Source of the DNA: Dactylosporangium sp. AC04546
GTDB lineage: Bacteria; Actinomycetota; Actinomycetes; Mycobacteriales; Micromonosporaceae
Reading direction: 5' to 3'
Length of the DNA stretch: 54,272 nt
Assembly: GCF_022095675.1 (NCBI RefSeq)
Contig: NZ_JAHYSG010000085.1
Location: 1-54,272, forward strand
The position numbers and the translations under genes were made by a program. The notes under the pieces were generated by a model. That model was not told where the DNA came from. It saw nothing but the letters and a program-made list of their open reading frames with translations, and made no database searches. Shown here piece by piece: positions 27,001-28,912 of this stretch; position 1 is the first letter of the stretch, and each line of letters starts with the position of its first letter.

Positions 27001-27623
27001 ACCGGCGGCAGGTGGGGTGGGTACGAGACAACGGCGACTGCGCCTTCGCCGCGGCTCTGGAGACCATCACGCCGGACGTCGTCACCGATGCCGCCAGGCT
27101 GGTCGCCGACGCGGCCGGAATACCGGCACCCGGCCGCATCGACAACGCGACGGCCCTGCGAGGCTTCCTCGCCGACCTCGTGGACCTGACGCCGCGCAAC
27201 GCCACCGTACGGCGGGAGCTGGCGCTCGGGGGCGTCTCCATCCTGCCGGCGGACAGTCCCAATTTCCGCACCCTGAGGCCCGAGACGGCGATCACCATCG
27301 ACAGCTTCGCCACAGCGCTGCGGAACTACGGCAACTACGACCACCCGGCGGGAAACCACTTCCTCTACGTCATGCACCGGCTCTTCGGCTGGGCGAGCCG
27401 GATCTCGGCGGACGCCGGCGGTGACCTCCGGGTAGACCTCCACGGGCTCGGGGGGACCGACGAGATCACGTACTTGGAGCCCGGCGGCCCCGACGTCGAC
27501 CCGACCCACATCATCGTGCTGGTCCTCGAGCACTTCATGCCCACCCGGGTACGGCCGCCCGACGGTGCCGAAAACGCAGGCGGCGGTCACGACGCCACGG
27601 TCCTGCCGGCCGATGTGCACTAG
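3..27623 (+). CDS. Giant multidomain protein (OTU, RelA/SpoT-like and papain-like domains), 5'-truncated by the window
   Basis: One frame is open from the left edge to a TAG at 27621-27623. The first start codon (GTG 24) has no ribosome binding site and the frame is open upstream of it, so the true start lies outside the window. Residues are numbered from GTG 24 as 1 (9,199 residues, about 1 MDa). In order I see: Thr/Pro/Ser-rich sequence (about 85-395), papain-like domain (405-590), Pro/Ser linker, two RelA/SpoT-like domains (853-1125 and 1279-1538), an OmpA-like segment (about 1790-1925), a Lys/Glu hinge (2045-2085), a long beta-rich region (about 2090-3740), helical repeats plus OTU domain A (4214-4655), a coil (4690-4790), an acidic stretch (about 5345-5425), six repeat modules (5448-8600), OTU-like domain B (about 8090-8265), and helical repeats plus OTU domain C (8711-9180). 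No signal peptide or clear membrane helix was seen. The mosaic resembles a polymorphic toxin or giant effector. That role is inferred from the domains, and most of the length is unrecognised. Confidence 0.85.
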   Translation, partial: PARTPDPVPSPTPPRAPQPAPTVAERVREHSAEYSTAVSADISIEVVAEGTVMAVNGQGFTVTGGTATSGAFSGTLDFGGESAGTALNEKFHGTSDPNTTKTATNPTITTPTTTTTPTTTTTTDPATTTTTSTTAPATATTTTGPSSTTGPAGGSGTGSSEPARTPETATSGAGAPEASTNGTQTARPVSTTTEPTAQPAWSATKDWDGAAYGDSPFDDMGSRPSSFDDTDFSDTSSVTSFSDRSMSSADSFDGTDPWSGRNPFTTDESSFGLNASDTVGVSTGQPGPGPVGGDGPTQAVTVTPAVASAPIGQAGPAGTAGPAATSAAPGGTAPGNQTSSSTSGTNTSDVKTGPDATPPAGTPLPGTASNPPAPASVDASLAAGEATADLHTDTDRVRPWDRTLPTDPASRISALDDWIRQAERRPGRTGEPAVDCVPLAWDVFAEVHGRRANPARGDGLAGSGLAEAVRHGPSAVDASELVRALGGDTPTTNDGDSVLAYLSDNAGAMALVVSRPQKFRSHVYWVVSAGSGTEVVPRFVDPQQPGSFTHDARLTTPETEFWSSQLRSPDSEILVLGPDGRAVDLGAERRDTRTRGLSDAPTGARAAGSNPRQGRSRSWTMPSIGSEPPEQQSEQPSQPSTPQATPTGPLSMSLAQSSRPLAAEPDHGERSEAMGSVRRRFLQRLQQLSAATGQPSTAPTTPLPSTTPLPSISPYLSTSPLPQGSPHPSTSPLPSITPLGSTTPVSAHASLPPFTRLNAREQPPIPEVVEEFVDEDDPYAPWSPDMLDDERGRRTTARGSRQDHAEQGESSRPTGALGSPRAIVPLPTDTVGVDLPTATARKTSPARQPSRVLARQRPRLDVQRFEQELLRGLQPADYDALFDASKAADQRALEAHAVMLRVTGELDPTGRRLKLVGTRHRAKKLVDLARKFRDLNLWEGIDVRSFLAENKDTVRFSVQVSRTNYGSTVRQVLDRLRQHGYELRSDDDIVNFWRPGNRWFGLTMKLRDPDDRLIELEFPTATSWQAAKQARKHHEVVRLKTAPMADRISAYLNLLRINRDNGLNATLPDELGLLPMAQEKGLAEITRARPEQWQGYLDGLQRAGRTFADVVADHGLTMAELPGPEHLGLHDRPYHQFPGRRPSRRQEFAEPAGSLPLLVSLLRKQRDPEGATPEAHGTSLPPTPRRASVAIEPRSSSEASPREQSDAQKTTLPGGTVSKRRATISAAPSAFIGSQQPQTPEPSLPVRKAPRRATISEPPAAPTDAAPPRREFGDTSPGGHTTDAQDVEQELLRVLEPGQRAILEHAADTARQRADQALSVMQEAINEIDPNGERARLVGTEHRAKTLASLARKFRSRNLATRVTLDSFLADIKDTVRFSVQVSKAEYGRTVRELLAGLAQRGYEVPGDNEIKNFWRPGNGWYGLNVPLRDPGGNLLELQFPTETSWRTTRQIHPLYEIARLRTATVSDRVDAYLDMLRINRDNLLHEDLPDGLDQLPPARDNSFEAFTKNNPQLWQAYLHDLEREGRTFPDVVAEHGLTMADVFSVERPASHEGSEGRKTPFEPAIQPEDPPGRSATPLAEPSRLRSEDRAFLLGDGNHLLAALVYSDLDVIERLVAWGDDARAELARLRADRDETRRAVSTTALANVVTELREHLLARLDRLTSAQLASFRELGSPLLDTVPHGDDDALRAALGDLLRPDAQLDRTSTAPVLLAVLLGRSVVVDDGVGSVLFHFTGTTDEPVRLYRRVQSGTGHAEFHAFLPQPPPQPQPSPAVVPAVPPPALEKASVVNTPPIALRFLPRSAQTLRASSPAWNGVARDVARRVVRMAANRPPEGAPVIVTLEGEGDGHRFGITTGNRSLPRILSATELGRRRAESAATRLEELVQGELRELARTKGENAPMVIFRHRARTRTPDGTGDGAGRGTVTVHVDIADSWYTNRAPLNDFRPVPPAARVGERGQLDEVALAAGIPVNTLPGLTGLVTTLRRYADQHGADEKTYAWDQLPETLFKNYRHLVGDGMVVVLGNIEVLVRLDLTNPRRENAWPESADTPNEKEKKDKEDKEENEVEKEKEGKEDRGAKAGKTRGAPEGPAGRAGQVRANETIHGNFQVGAQSESHSGPTGWFRFGGSIGFSFGIADRLMSVRLGVALRYVRNLINRSTGTVRDAEVGRVEDTREDGALLSADATYHLRVRTRAAQTWDKITPTQIRPTERLTLALPEKYLTRAKPGEAAALAAAIRPKQSIPVNADQRLPKAFYASNLTSLHLLADDIIKQLEKERGPIPLGHPLRNAVWHRVSNLDTHLDKAVNRHRGYEFTLVEDGRITANVRIRTRRAPGRPPRPVSGPSNKAHVEEVQTAIAGTTAGTSITNEDVVEPSLEFLFVKVPKLKFGLKLPYARWSWNDRDGTSSGRIGLWVHVSRYASYTAAYDMALEHQATVQVRRRRNVLVRARDAARRARPATRLRHPGSNYEPRTIRGRAMVRVPTADAVAYSIEPPTPPGVVPPEVPPTTFTTTTPPTVPHHVRKGRGVGMGLVEIDPELVDRLVHRIEQELDKYGYLVRDPDNTFKRNNWFSRKRDSQVNNGVRLRKLLSEAALRANFDGIHQNGFEFSLVKRHTGWFTNFRVRSARVTIVARPATNEDRTGRTVIKDPTANPRLTNERQIVNLEMGLDFAGASAGGGQGFATGAKLRFMPSKAGKQLQGAGIGVEFDLGVSGDESVNHVSNMPRLMEYQKDLTEFDHTTNIRVVIQHDERQSWWRRGQRLLNQVLGWLRLPRIGSVTDHRLPHPLPPISTTATVRVVPAFNTKPSHRVSKAETVPGRKNTPKSIFKKAAVAYLDVTGLLPTARAHMGGMAKPGGTADEELSTFLSHSQVLSQWAEVTEGVTTDGPFKTRFFRDKHRIVSLKADVGPSQFVGATNDPYVLGLIKLSLTQAGQSTSRRKGLGVAPLDVAAGGDPGHTDVTGLSGSVSHAMRWGAGHERATRQTGGREELGLGFQKGYAFRAPVSYNLRIGKTKRAKLLPNSNHVPADRTIDDVEPMIYVLSEPDALEAYANGEVPLDADQLLEILAAWSSGELESSPQLRARVLTRWAKTAAATGSDPHRELREDAARELARNYAWADLEMPDEVARDFRAEFGVDLAEPMQTRRLSVPPYLKPGHASLGHSGVHSLNLAENRRLSDLVMQAVDSLAPGLFGKTHANIPTAPEPARRKWWHRSPQTAPYVGRLQAGVDAIQALFDGGREQALLEQTLSPDGFTIPFPNPHAWLGENVIEVNVKARLVSEPRFGDYIKGSGLEMYRHRYVERRTATRRQFTRGTSVGFKGTLDNRPETTPTPEEQRRDTQQKVTGGPGIRWADGYSFASAENQQWTEESTVYDWGNQYHADAEVEYIITARRKKLGGRRVTNWLTNRVIARFRYFMSGPRNRSTVLRAPMAAVRVTAAVVGDLARWLASPISRRRDRRRDRGPEFSRTVTGRVQLKIPRSVAEATKLSQPTGLRASLNPTWLPEDAFVDAVQFHGAEAASRRLLGALFERPVKWNRWWPSRWVTRPGYHTSVSVRALTTRDLLAANLIDAAFAPGGVPIATGAFVPGHSSRRADLTLRGRLEEMEVVSALDGTGTGRYVKYQQGVSASTTHDTPYVALSMDAGGPARLTVTDDANPGESYGAHRTEGDTGLSRDAPKSHTSTYADAHRREEHVKQQGPAVLVRLRGRYRLDGQKRVVHWWRPTSTGRRRTSDEFGGDVYVVMFKAEYDALVQRQRRAEFGRTTDRKGRGRVPVGGPGSPTLDLADAVRRFNPEAVAAVPADRPDLALRAHARELGRRLRTRRGDVVVVEARTPDQHQQLNAWAAEHLTRREIAAVHADYATNPAGRDLVTLMTAAANNAHPAGPRREPPLLAHLQNDPLRTARALARELHTPVELRVRDEDGDVTARFSVAPDGWYTELETNTRSARPAEAELAVDALPAGLLDECVRLGISRDELVELARGRRRDISAEVEELIRGRQPASELASLPLTPEQETALADRRLTAEDQEPGPDSWLESLIATARQHPWPSAAIEQIAETTPDELRTLIAQLRGLPDNAPLPPRSAIATMLGVQIETMTGSGASIISGPEIGQPLVLVEVGENEYRPTEPVERPASMTQPPGWPGPTGSTADENLPRGILKGGPVETFQIPAPSRSPSPRRLSLTLARKDLDDPAGPTDRPDEPIGVPALPLDLQTGGTSLDDHLSPSRAERRELEYQYDTVLAQLEVYIGGHPEEAARRALVQSHIGTDTVMNVTRTWALVNELRGLLQQYRQEDHLHPSVLRPRERPTAPPTDPDLEIELGDDDHSEISITFEDDETAVPLQSIAVRSAAGPSVHSGSPVARPHRTRDAEPSRDKPAERDETAGSDRTRREQAETRLRSYIASRPDPDGDRLRNLESLLTSGIGDQIIANILDSQRERYEGLDTGRQQQGPIWWYEGNDTLPGQTYAPRPFQQEWLADNGVQVGWVPSDGNCVFASALRTVTPELLTQAARLVAGSAGLPVPGDINSAEGFRQFLAGLLRRSLANETIQRELHLDFAAIYPANHPIAREGSAALTIEELATSVAELGEYDNARGDYYWMVVTQFFRWASSISNANGGSFRVNLQGLSEGKGRAVLAGATDDAPTHVIVLVDQHYLPTRIRSGAFRQGGSGQSGGGATVMTAKAEFDLPRSPLTPPPHRDVARLRAEVDAAARRVDELDARVLAAVADQGEAGEDARAAWRAFGDGLASLRTRIDGVTEETLATTRAEFGNLLLSYGLAAQRLADLGTVLPRGRQLVEPDPPAAARDGIPVAPGVRRARRPGEPAGLLGGAVAFEVEFGGFELEHPDGVERLIDHELFRRPNLLSATADAGNVLEVRTLPMASVLGEENRADPDLVLDAFADLRARLAAVTGPTPLTSVFPEAGGPEADGFEHEVPDVVIRPRPNAPGELYVQLTVGAAPHALVAPLEVVAEGTTYNPRSRMHLFNGLDFGTVVTQEYLSEHLGQRVPAFALPFLTDVPGADELRGYLALVYAQVAAVLDHGTRPPANRVFSKNYVAAAARTALAGLRAGLPSTGQDFLDQHHDEITALLLDTFITSVKSPVPPQQLLDLPLWNPGAGTVRTYLANALRPLGPDNPPVSQHDALEVGANMPTMDDNGGRLDKPLAVVEVRHFGERWVDEPQLHRHLATFDHIVNAGYDRPAADGSRPSPLRGRVLSAIARSQADLPVAPAIAELRTALVETRELAADWLAADVDEHPHTRLNDTEGLHLLELVAAAMAGDDVRPLLDPALAVATRYARRLNGGRQLMRDTHRDVLLESRDRWIGVVRTLDQYRFQLTGQRLDPNLLADLAADNGIDAMSDDGFEPTSSDETMTDDDLAAMSEEDMSEDDVSEADPEPASRTVLRLRGGFSARRDHPSDDESEPDSDGDGSEPDRDASGTTPAEGSGAARRSSSSGRNLLIHHVPLVRDPEQPDSRLTPTEYLGRHWGGTTPPSSNPTPEDIPVVVLIGTATDVGPQFVEDLADRGVLAIIEATDADQRDQYWGYAPNWDDGSLLNPSSDRLVGLVQELRAGYVQRLTALALEVSRRRFEAGQDFVTAADLWQVVHAAIGRHGGFQLGPVRAAARLLDPSLDVRVLADGRIGIDPGLIHRGVELPARLAGMVDQQYRGQIDGPQVLIFTAAFVADVDALARPGVILVAREVDENAEDAVWHAAYVEIGTGRLVELENEDLATLIDEARAEERRDVESSVAPIQRRVWALDGVVRIARETVDQALWLAVRNEHHGLPAGASDYTFLLAAHILHMLHRSGVRATRNGPRPPVDARVAYGVGEHAAFAAAVVAAEDDLQAIEGWTEAEESVFERLANPATDGYLPEYDREFLGAVETTVRGRLAEFVADLPDSTVERLRPRLLAHQVPGIHDADMERLRAWVTEQVRAADPHPEVQPILLDLLGRLVDRPVLVWHRDQPPAMFWPGGEEPPIHLVQASPTGQGRWGQSVRYAVAAWVTANWDGPTRTADHLIEQAARMWASRLIVPADRLIDAATRPEFVIPTDVTGGQTARVLARSYDVLPNPTDGAVGGFLPVADGWAIQDVGAGAWVRPEQLPGDVAPPEVRGNTIVLGGAGQPAAAVPDSVRRWVLSQIDLQGLAPTIELVDPGQPRWWPYVGPTLRRSDHPLVQVPAGFVMGATDGPRLDPVRELPATARASLVVLGPVRARDVVAVVSPLHQPERLGLVVDLRFAERPTTGSGLRWSATDLAHHLNVPVVLPPGELAVGDALPAHLTLVPTDRLGRRTFASLAEAAEIRPVRYAGSSVDVHGVVNNRLAAPDTYMLPDGWELQVLPRGIWLRPASTPDAVRTAVADAPGTPRFAVGYGDELVPAGIMATITELEAAIPGATFQRVDVRTEWVEITRYGAERSPEAERPGADHGGVADVDGQPQFAVVRGPDGSWSLRLRPDGLTVEPNSIETLADVVQAVTELAQSPETEMIRVSIEAGGHAGSEPEAVNVGQRRADALQRILREEIDQTHHPRIRFEIHQHAGTEGAVPADVAVRVRAVRLQAEVRGARALVGEQPRPVEPKGMLRAWRLAAPAAVAPGQADDSTHGPRAYGAVVLEPAYLNDDDVGRAAVERLRWLAESVATEYAQPESGLTVVARLWHGESALPAVVAGGFLLQQPPGRPGPTLVEMVRLLNAGELLRDINTVGQVRDTGLPSAEDQVTVVLTEAAPGAARQFHHLLVQANRERRTTGEFFVRTLTIVDHTTRDTYRVTFGPLDPESRARRLFHRVRGMVGGHVVGGAPPYDVIGPPPPELPVPLDGPFQGAESWRQWALQGVWPVPAETGQPGAAGEYPWVLPAQAHGRRMTLPEEGDQPPADVVVILSGGYPTGMWINGVRPALYPRVDGRRPDDAEADASYLVDDPRIAARELQQLLATTIGAWNGLASGPWAQHLEVTGHVHDLELLTNLSAVPAEHRNVHHLLMDRDFPDRPDAVARAVEHDLPGRYPSTFLHDQLMAFVDQLGWPTARHVVVERGRLTEDDRSLRLSRGPVEAAEYLRDWLPEPADQRPLLVVLADAEPRADDGGPFIRALAQQVAVVAPEAVTLVNGVVVTRWRVWEPDGSTRSRIPTLAEVAHTTVLRELVRRVEAGTATDDDVAGLRRLFDHTSPPSDRAEEGTDETGIVIRRELVGGPAAQWFDWVRNLVELARTRPFLVVDSRRAERDDIHLRVPVAAVRTVPGVDHRSVVHLEEALRNPVSADALTARLEDGLLRREAQSWTWAREFGLVVQSPPQDSLMLQLDDPSPEAIRSAVRDGALTARVGPGDSAVVLVRAYGRIDVDVAELPAVDGNEASSIALVGRPSDPVAVTRYHESGTVVAPLTALLPSAPPPSVTQGLLDSGHLVFEAGRIDGATIRVPSGRTLTAQEYVAEVVWPDAPRILILAEPVSSDVQFLADLRGLGVVPIHRPVDRVGRWRTTPTRPDGRPFDVTVASLADAVGTLLVLGWQPPYALLRAIVASHLPVPASWGNLPLTEGQVAAIQRGEAVFRSAYSPPPQRTVAVSPAVYRQMYVTVRGQASQVVLTLPQAPESAGMHVLPAPLDQRVLVVDDGALHQPGHVAAQVLADPRPAVPGAGDPTAPWVVIVPAGAHRRPIRVAIEFATRGIPAIVGSQTWSVYLPRYMAPGLLPDTSGRVAFRMGLELDEAIEVARSAAAEGPATYRSLVDEWLRLFGVPGQTRPEDLPRFPHDDVAANPSGPPSPFDLAQHIYLTGAPEGLRSVSAAIYNSLRTVTNRRGDAILHAVVVDSGQLTDDGQRIENRARPGTTGISEYLAADDTDGRGRVLIMPALHSRTDWAQLSAALAAGLSDGSVAIVWDTGRQSWAAVTSRLGTGAPFQYLEDAADQALLLLMAIRAERGIVPTEVEQALLYSRFVGSPDDDGALDAVAMAVPAAVNGWYQAARARQADSANQYYAFLEGDEGSRRTLLEVSRNSVRRVQVGDRVVVLIEAPLAGPQEGSSIPPLDLDDTPLLPETADSATEPSTDRNVTSPTPNTNPPSPPAAPATSAASPLPTSPAAEQHSTSPTPSTNPPSPPAAPTTSAGRRPSAGPTPTGTDGFLEVAVGADGWCAYYAVIVADPEAILALGGWTPQQREFLLRLAVLRRYPAAFPRGLGWAELGDIAQGVRLRVVRHVHDMDDATLVAFFQAHPTVQRPDVEHDLRRSLAAAVYADWNEDAGDLTMPLLMRLLRRTVNVHRHYGVEAVTAPNPTGSPIHVRLGGGHYAALVPRERPAPAEHGRVAEPPGTPPTGDAESISDVATVPAERERPAPPATRHRSGSIPNPAAPHAWQLTDPRQLLARMIPGPAPAQPQYATMGEFLNDNFSFVAVIREPGWVDADGLIRTAHSTEPIDAETYLEWLGPLTGQAVVRFDHAGSHVARFAAEVARRGPITLSRAGDDGADRWLAQVLQFASNRLRSFDGDRSEPLLAARRVRRDDLTALRDVVRQARRDRAATAEDVDGDRVFQAARLMVGGGQLLNTSDGLTGGGPDARVRPASVLVELYDLLERHSWELRQQLVVHRGRLAATGDVMDTADDAAIAERLLRPGSLGDGRVIVLPHLGDAVADRESLYRSRQVSRLSRDRVVVLRDRFLGQWAVVHRQSNALRLTDSLNEAMDHALPLLNAGHQSPAGPADTRSADAVPPLPARPGGTATGPLGTVEAATRRADRLVQRPSRPSLSRYLAQRRVTRDEYAEVERQLRFYVATHPGPAARLPMVEMLASASVGENTGTGERIDALRRLLDQYRREDLDTTETHGSDTDHRNLIDDSVPISDTPEHSDSEHDREQRNDNDSEERNDSEERNDSEQHAEPLVRPADPTLSRFLARQRAARDEFAATEQQLRDYVASHPRAAARIQLVETHAGTHTGESVSETLALTDTLRRLLNRFRREDLAPADRTDDGDEVNRSDEDEVSTSDDDAEATVPASTPPDDRDLWWYAGTRNVPGGFHAPTLAQRQWLVTNRRQVGWVRDNGDCAFAAALETITPDVVTDAARLVADAAGIPAPGRIDNATALRGFLADLVDLTPRNATVRRELALGGVSILPADSPNFRTLRPETAITIDSFATALRNYGNYDHPAGNHFLYVMHRLFGWASRISADAGGDLRVDLHGLGGTDEITYLEPGGPDVDPTHIIVLVLEHFMPTRVRPPDGAENAGGGHDATVLPADVH
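1236..1770 (+). other. Papain-like (Tox-PL / toxin-glutaminase-like) domain of the giant protein
   Basis: The segment holds a Cys at residue 429 in VDCVPLAWD, a His at 515 in SHVYWV and an Asp at 534 in RFVDP. The order Cys-His-Asp with this spacing is that of papain-like toxin glutaminases and deamidases found in polymorphic toxins. The fold call rests on these motifs alone, so a peptidase or a deamidase are both possible, as is an inactive relative. Confidence 0.45.
2100..2235 (+). repeat. 18-base tandem repeat coding a Pro/Ser/Thr linker
   Basis: Two perfect 18-base units (2100-2117 and 2118-2135) are followed by degenerate units of the form T-T-P-L-P-S and S-T-S-P-L-P to about 2235. It encodes a flexible linker between the papain-like and RelA-like domains. 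Confidence 0.8.
2580..3398 (+). other. RelA/SpoT synthetase-like domain, copy 1
   Basis: The order of motifs follows (p)ppGpp synthetases: a basic stretch (GTRHRAKKLVDLARKF), an acidic metal-site motif (KDTVRFSV, Asp 945), a segment like the substrate loop (NFWRPGNRWFGLTM) and the strand IELEFPT (Glu 1008 and Glu 1010) where RelA has E-x-Q. It is followed by a helix with HHEVVR. Toxic small alarmone synthetases use this fold as secreted or internal toxins. Copy 1 has Glu in place of the usual Gln in the E-x-Q motif. Confidence 0.5.
3858..4638 (+). other. RelA/SpoT synthetase-like domain, copy 2
   Basis: This is a tandem paralogue of the preceding domain, 422 residues downstream. It has LVGTEHRAKTLASLARKF, KDTVRFSVQVSK (Asp 1367), NFWRPGNGWYGLNV and LELQFPTETSW (Glu 1430 and Gln 1432). 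The E-x-Q pattern is closer to the canonical synthetase motif than in copy 1, so if only one copy is active, this is the better candidate. Confidence 0.5.
6157..6250 (+). other. Lys/Glu-rich hinge encoded by a polypurine tract
   Basis: About 30 residues are almost only Glu, Lys and Asp (for example EKEKKDKEDKEENEVEKEK). The coding strand is nearly all purine over about 75 bases and much less GC-rich than its surroundings. It separates the N-terminal enzyme-like part from the beta-rich region and probably forms a long charged helix or a flexible hinge. Confidence 0.8.
6295..11250 (+). other. Unrecognised beta-rich region of about 1,650 residues in the giant protein
   Basis: The segment alternates short beta-type stretches rich in Gly and aromatics (such as RFGGSIGFSFGIADR, LDFAGASAGGGQG and LGFQKGYAF) with basic loops and WR/RW clusters. 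Similar elements return several times, so it may consist of diverged repeats of several hundred residues. It resembles nothing I can name. A scaffold, translocation or receptor-binding role would fit its position between enzyme-like ends, but this is only inference. Confidence 0.4.
12663..14391 (+). repeat. Helical-helical-OTU-coil block, copy 1
   Basis: The block holds two helical segments of about 75 residues (from LSPSRAERRELEYQYD and from RTRREQAETRLRSYIA), then OTU domain A, a Gly-rich linker and a coil of about 100 residues starting [18 protein letters not shown] (14091-14391). The same order of parts recurs about 13.5 kb downstream. At protein level the coils look about 70 percent identical by eye. 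Confidence 0.75.
13344..13990 (+). other. OTU-like cysteine protease domain A
   Basis: The catalytic-type motif SDGNCVFASAL carries Cys 4483 preceded by Asp 4480. It is followed about 160 residues later by HVIVLVDQHYLPTR, where His 4644 is followed by an aromatic residue, as in OTU deubiquitinase-fold proteases. The domain opens with PIWWYEGNDTLPGQ, and the same opening is found in domain C near the C-terminus. The Asp-Gly-Asn-Cys motif is intact, so it is likely to be active. The substrate is unknown, and self-processing of the giant chain is one option. Confidence 0.65.
24091..24255 (+). repeat. Direct repeat coding a Pro-rich linker
   Basis: Two near-identical segments encode TSPTPNTNPPSPPAAPATSA and TSPTPSTNPPSPPAAPTTSA, separated by a short linker. 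They lie just before OTU-like domain B. Confidence 0.85.
24295..24825 (+). other. OTU-like cysteine protease domain B
   Basis: GADGWCAYYAV (Cys 8104) is followed about 150 residues later by RLGGGHYAALVP (His 8256). The spacing and the Asp-Gly-x-Cys / His-Tyr pattern fit an OTU fold, but the domain is clearly diverged from domains A and C. It sits between two Pro-rich linkers, as expected for an independent cassette. Confidence 0.5.
26499..26534 (+). repeat. 18-base tandem repeat coding ERNDSE units
   Basis: Two perfect 18-base units (26499-26516 and 26517-26534) with a partial unit on each side encode an acidic Asn/Asp/Ser/Glu linker between the two helical segments of block copy 2. Such units change in number easily. 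Confidence 0.85.
26919..27560 (+). other. OTU-like cysteine protease domain C
   Basis: This is a clear paralogue of domain A along its whole length (LWWYAGTRNVPGG, RQVGWVRDNGDCAFAAAL, ARLVAD, THIIVLVLEHFMPTR). Cys 9006 and His 9170 are kept, but the upstream Asp of Asp-Gly-Asn-Cys is now Asn (Asn-Gly-Asp-Cys). The oxyanion environment may therefore differ from domain A. Confidence 0.6.
27621..27623 (+). other. In-frame TAG interrupting a conserved domain order
   Basis: The codons around the stop read GTG CAC TAG GAC ACG, and the frame then stays open to 28754. Comparison with block copy 1 (…GGGATVMTAKAEFDLPRSP… then the coil) shows that the stop falls in the linker between the OTU domain and the coil. 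It could be a true gene end, a nonsense mutation, a site of readthrough or a sequencing error. Confidence 0.8.
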
Positions 27624-27656
27624 GACACGCCGCCGCCGCGGGCCACCACCGGTCCC

Positions 27657-28754
27657 GTGGCCGGGGTCGCGCGGCTGCGGGCCGAGGTCGACGCCGCGTC
27701 ACGGCGCGTCGACGGGCTCGACGCCCGGGTGCTGGCGTCGGTCGCCGGCAGGGGCGTGGCCGGTGACGACGCCCGAGCCGCCTGGCAGAGCTTCGTCGAC
27801 GGGCTCGCGTCGCTGCGCGGGCGGATCGACGCCGTGACCGAGGACCCCCTGGCCACGACCCGCGCCGAGTTCGGCAACCTTCTGCTCGCCTACAACCTCG
27901 CCTTCGAGCGGCTGGCCGCCCTGGGTACCGGCCTGCCGAGCAGCCGGCAACTGGTGCAGCCGGAACCGCTCGACCGGCCAGACGGCAACGACTGGGAGCA
28001 CGTGGTCGTCGTCGACCGGACCGGCAGGAGGACCGACGACAGTTCCGACAACGGGGCCGACCACGAGAACCCGCGCGTCCTCACGGCGGACCTGATCGCG
28101 CAGGGGACCATCGTCGCCACCCCTGGGAACGGCGGATGGCTGGTCCGGCACCGTGACCTGACCACGGCGGACCACGTCCAGGAACACCGGGCCACCGACC
28201 GCGGGACCGCGACCGTCGCCGCCCGGACCGCTCGCAACGCGTCGCTCGACAAACTGACCCGGGAGGTCAACGACCACGCCGACGTTCGCGCCTGGCGCGA
28301 GGCCCATGGGTTGCCGCACCTCGACCGGGACGACGTGTACGCCGAATGGCGGGAACTGGTCACCGACGGGTCGCACGGAGGACGGCGAAGCGACGGGGCG
28401 GACCTCGTCGGCCGCCGGCGGGCCGAGGCGCTGGTCGTGGCCCTCCGATCCCTGATCAGCAAGTACAACCCGCCCGGACCGTCGCCTCGATGGCCGCCGG
28501 GGTTCATCACCTTCGCTTCGACGACACGAGGAGACGCCCTCCCCGGAATCCGCCGGGACGGTCTGAGCAACAACGAGCTCCGGCGTTCCATCGTGGTGAC
28601 GACCGCGCCCCGGAATCCGACCTCCGCCGGGCAACCACTGGTGCCACCGATCAGCGACGAGCCGGACACCGACAGCCAGGCGGACGACGAGATCGAGCTG
28701 GACGACGAGATCGAGCTGGACGACGGCTTCGAGCAGGCCAACGGCTTCGAGTAG
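27657..28754 (+). CDS. Detached C-terminal part of the giant protein (coil plus acidic tail)
   Basis: This ORF of 365 residues is in the same frame as the giant gene, 33 bases after its TAG. Residues 1-105 copy the coil that follows OTU domain A inside the giant protein ([29 protein letters not shown]). The rest is unrecognised and ends in an acidic tail with a duplicated DDEIEL unit. The GTG at 27657 has no ribosome binding site, only C/G-rich sequence upstream, and I see no better start. The simplest reading is that this is the severed end of the giant protein (together about 9,576 residues). Independent translation by coupling at the stop codon cannot be excluded. Confidence 0.55.
   Translation: MAGVARLRAEVDAASRRVDGLDARVLASVAGRGVAGDDARAAWQSFVDGLASLRGRIDAVTEDPLATTRAEFGNLLLAYNLAFERLAALGTGLPSSRQLVQPEPLDRPDGNDWEHVVVVDRTGRRTDDSSDNGADHENPRVLTADLIAQGTIVATPGNGGWLVRHRDLTTADHVQEHRATDRGTATVAARTARNASLDKLTREVNDHADVRAWREAHGLPHLDRDDVYAEWRELVTDGSHGGRRSDGADLVGRRRAEALVVALRSLISKYNPPGPSPRWPPGFITFASTTRGDALPGIRRDGLSNNELRRSIVVTTAPRNPTSAGQPLVPPISDEPDTDSQADDEIELDDEIELDDGFEQANGFE
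28683..28718 (+). repeat. 18-base tandem repeat coding DDEIEL
   Basis: Two perfect 18-base units (28683-28700 and 28701-28718) encode the acidic tail of the detached C-terminal part. Confidence 0.9.
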
Positions 28755-28902
28755 GCAGCGGGAAGGTGGTCGGGTCAGCTCCGGGTCGCGTGGCGTTCCG
28801 AGCGGGCTCCAGAAACAAGGGTCGGCGGGCCATCGAACCCGCCGGCCGCGGGATCCGTTGTCTCGCGGACACGTGCGCGTCCATCGCCGACCGGCCGAAC
28901 AG

Positions 28903-28907
28903 GGAGG
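28903..28907 (+). promoter_or_regulatory. Ribosome binding site fixing the TTG start at 28913
   Basis: GGAGG with 5 bases before TTG. It supports a TTG start rather than an upstream start in the same open frame, where the codons do not look coding. Confidence 0.6.
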
Positions 28908-28912
28908 AACGG

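Larger units (their letters stand above)
26154..27966 (+). repeat. Helical-helical-OTU-coil block, copy 2, interrupted by a stop codon
   Basis: The two helical segments begin LSRYLAQRRVTRDEYAEV and LSRFLARQRAARDEFAAT. OTU domain C and a Gly-rich linker follow. The matching coil ([18 protein letters not shown], 27666-27966) is in the same frame but lies after the TAG at 27621. In copy 1 the same junction is uninterrupted. Confidence 0.75.
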
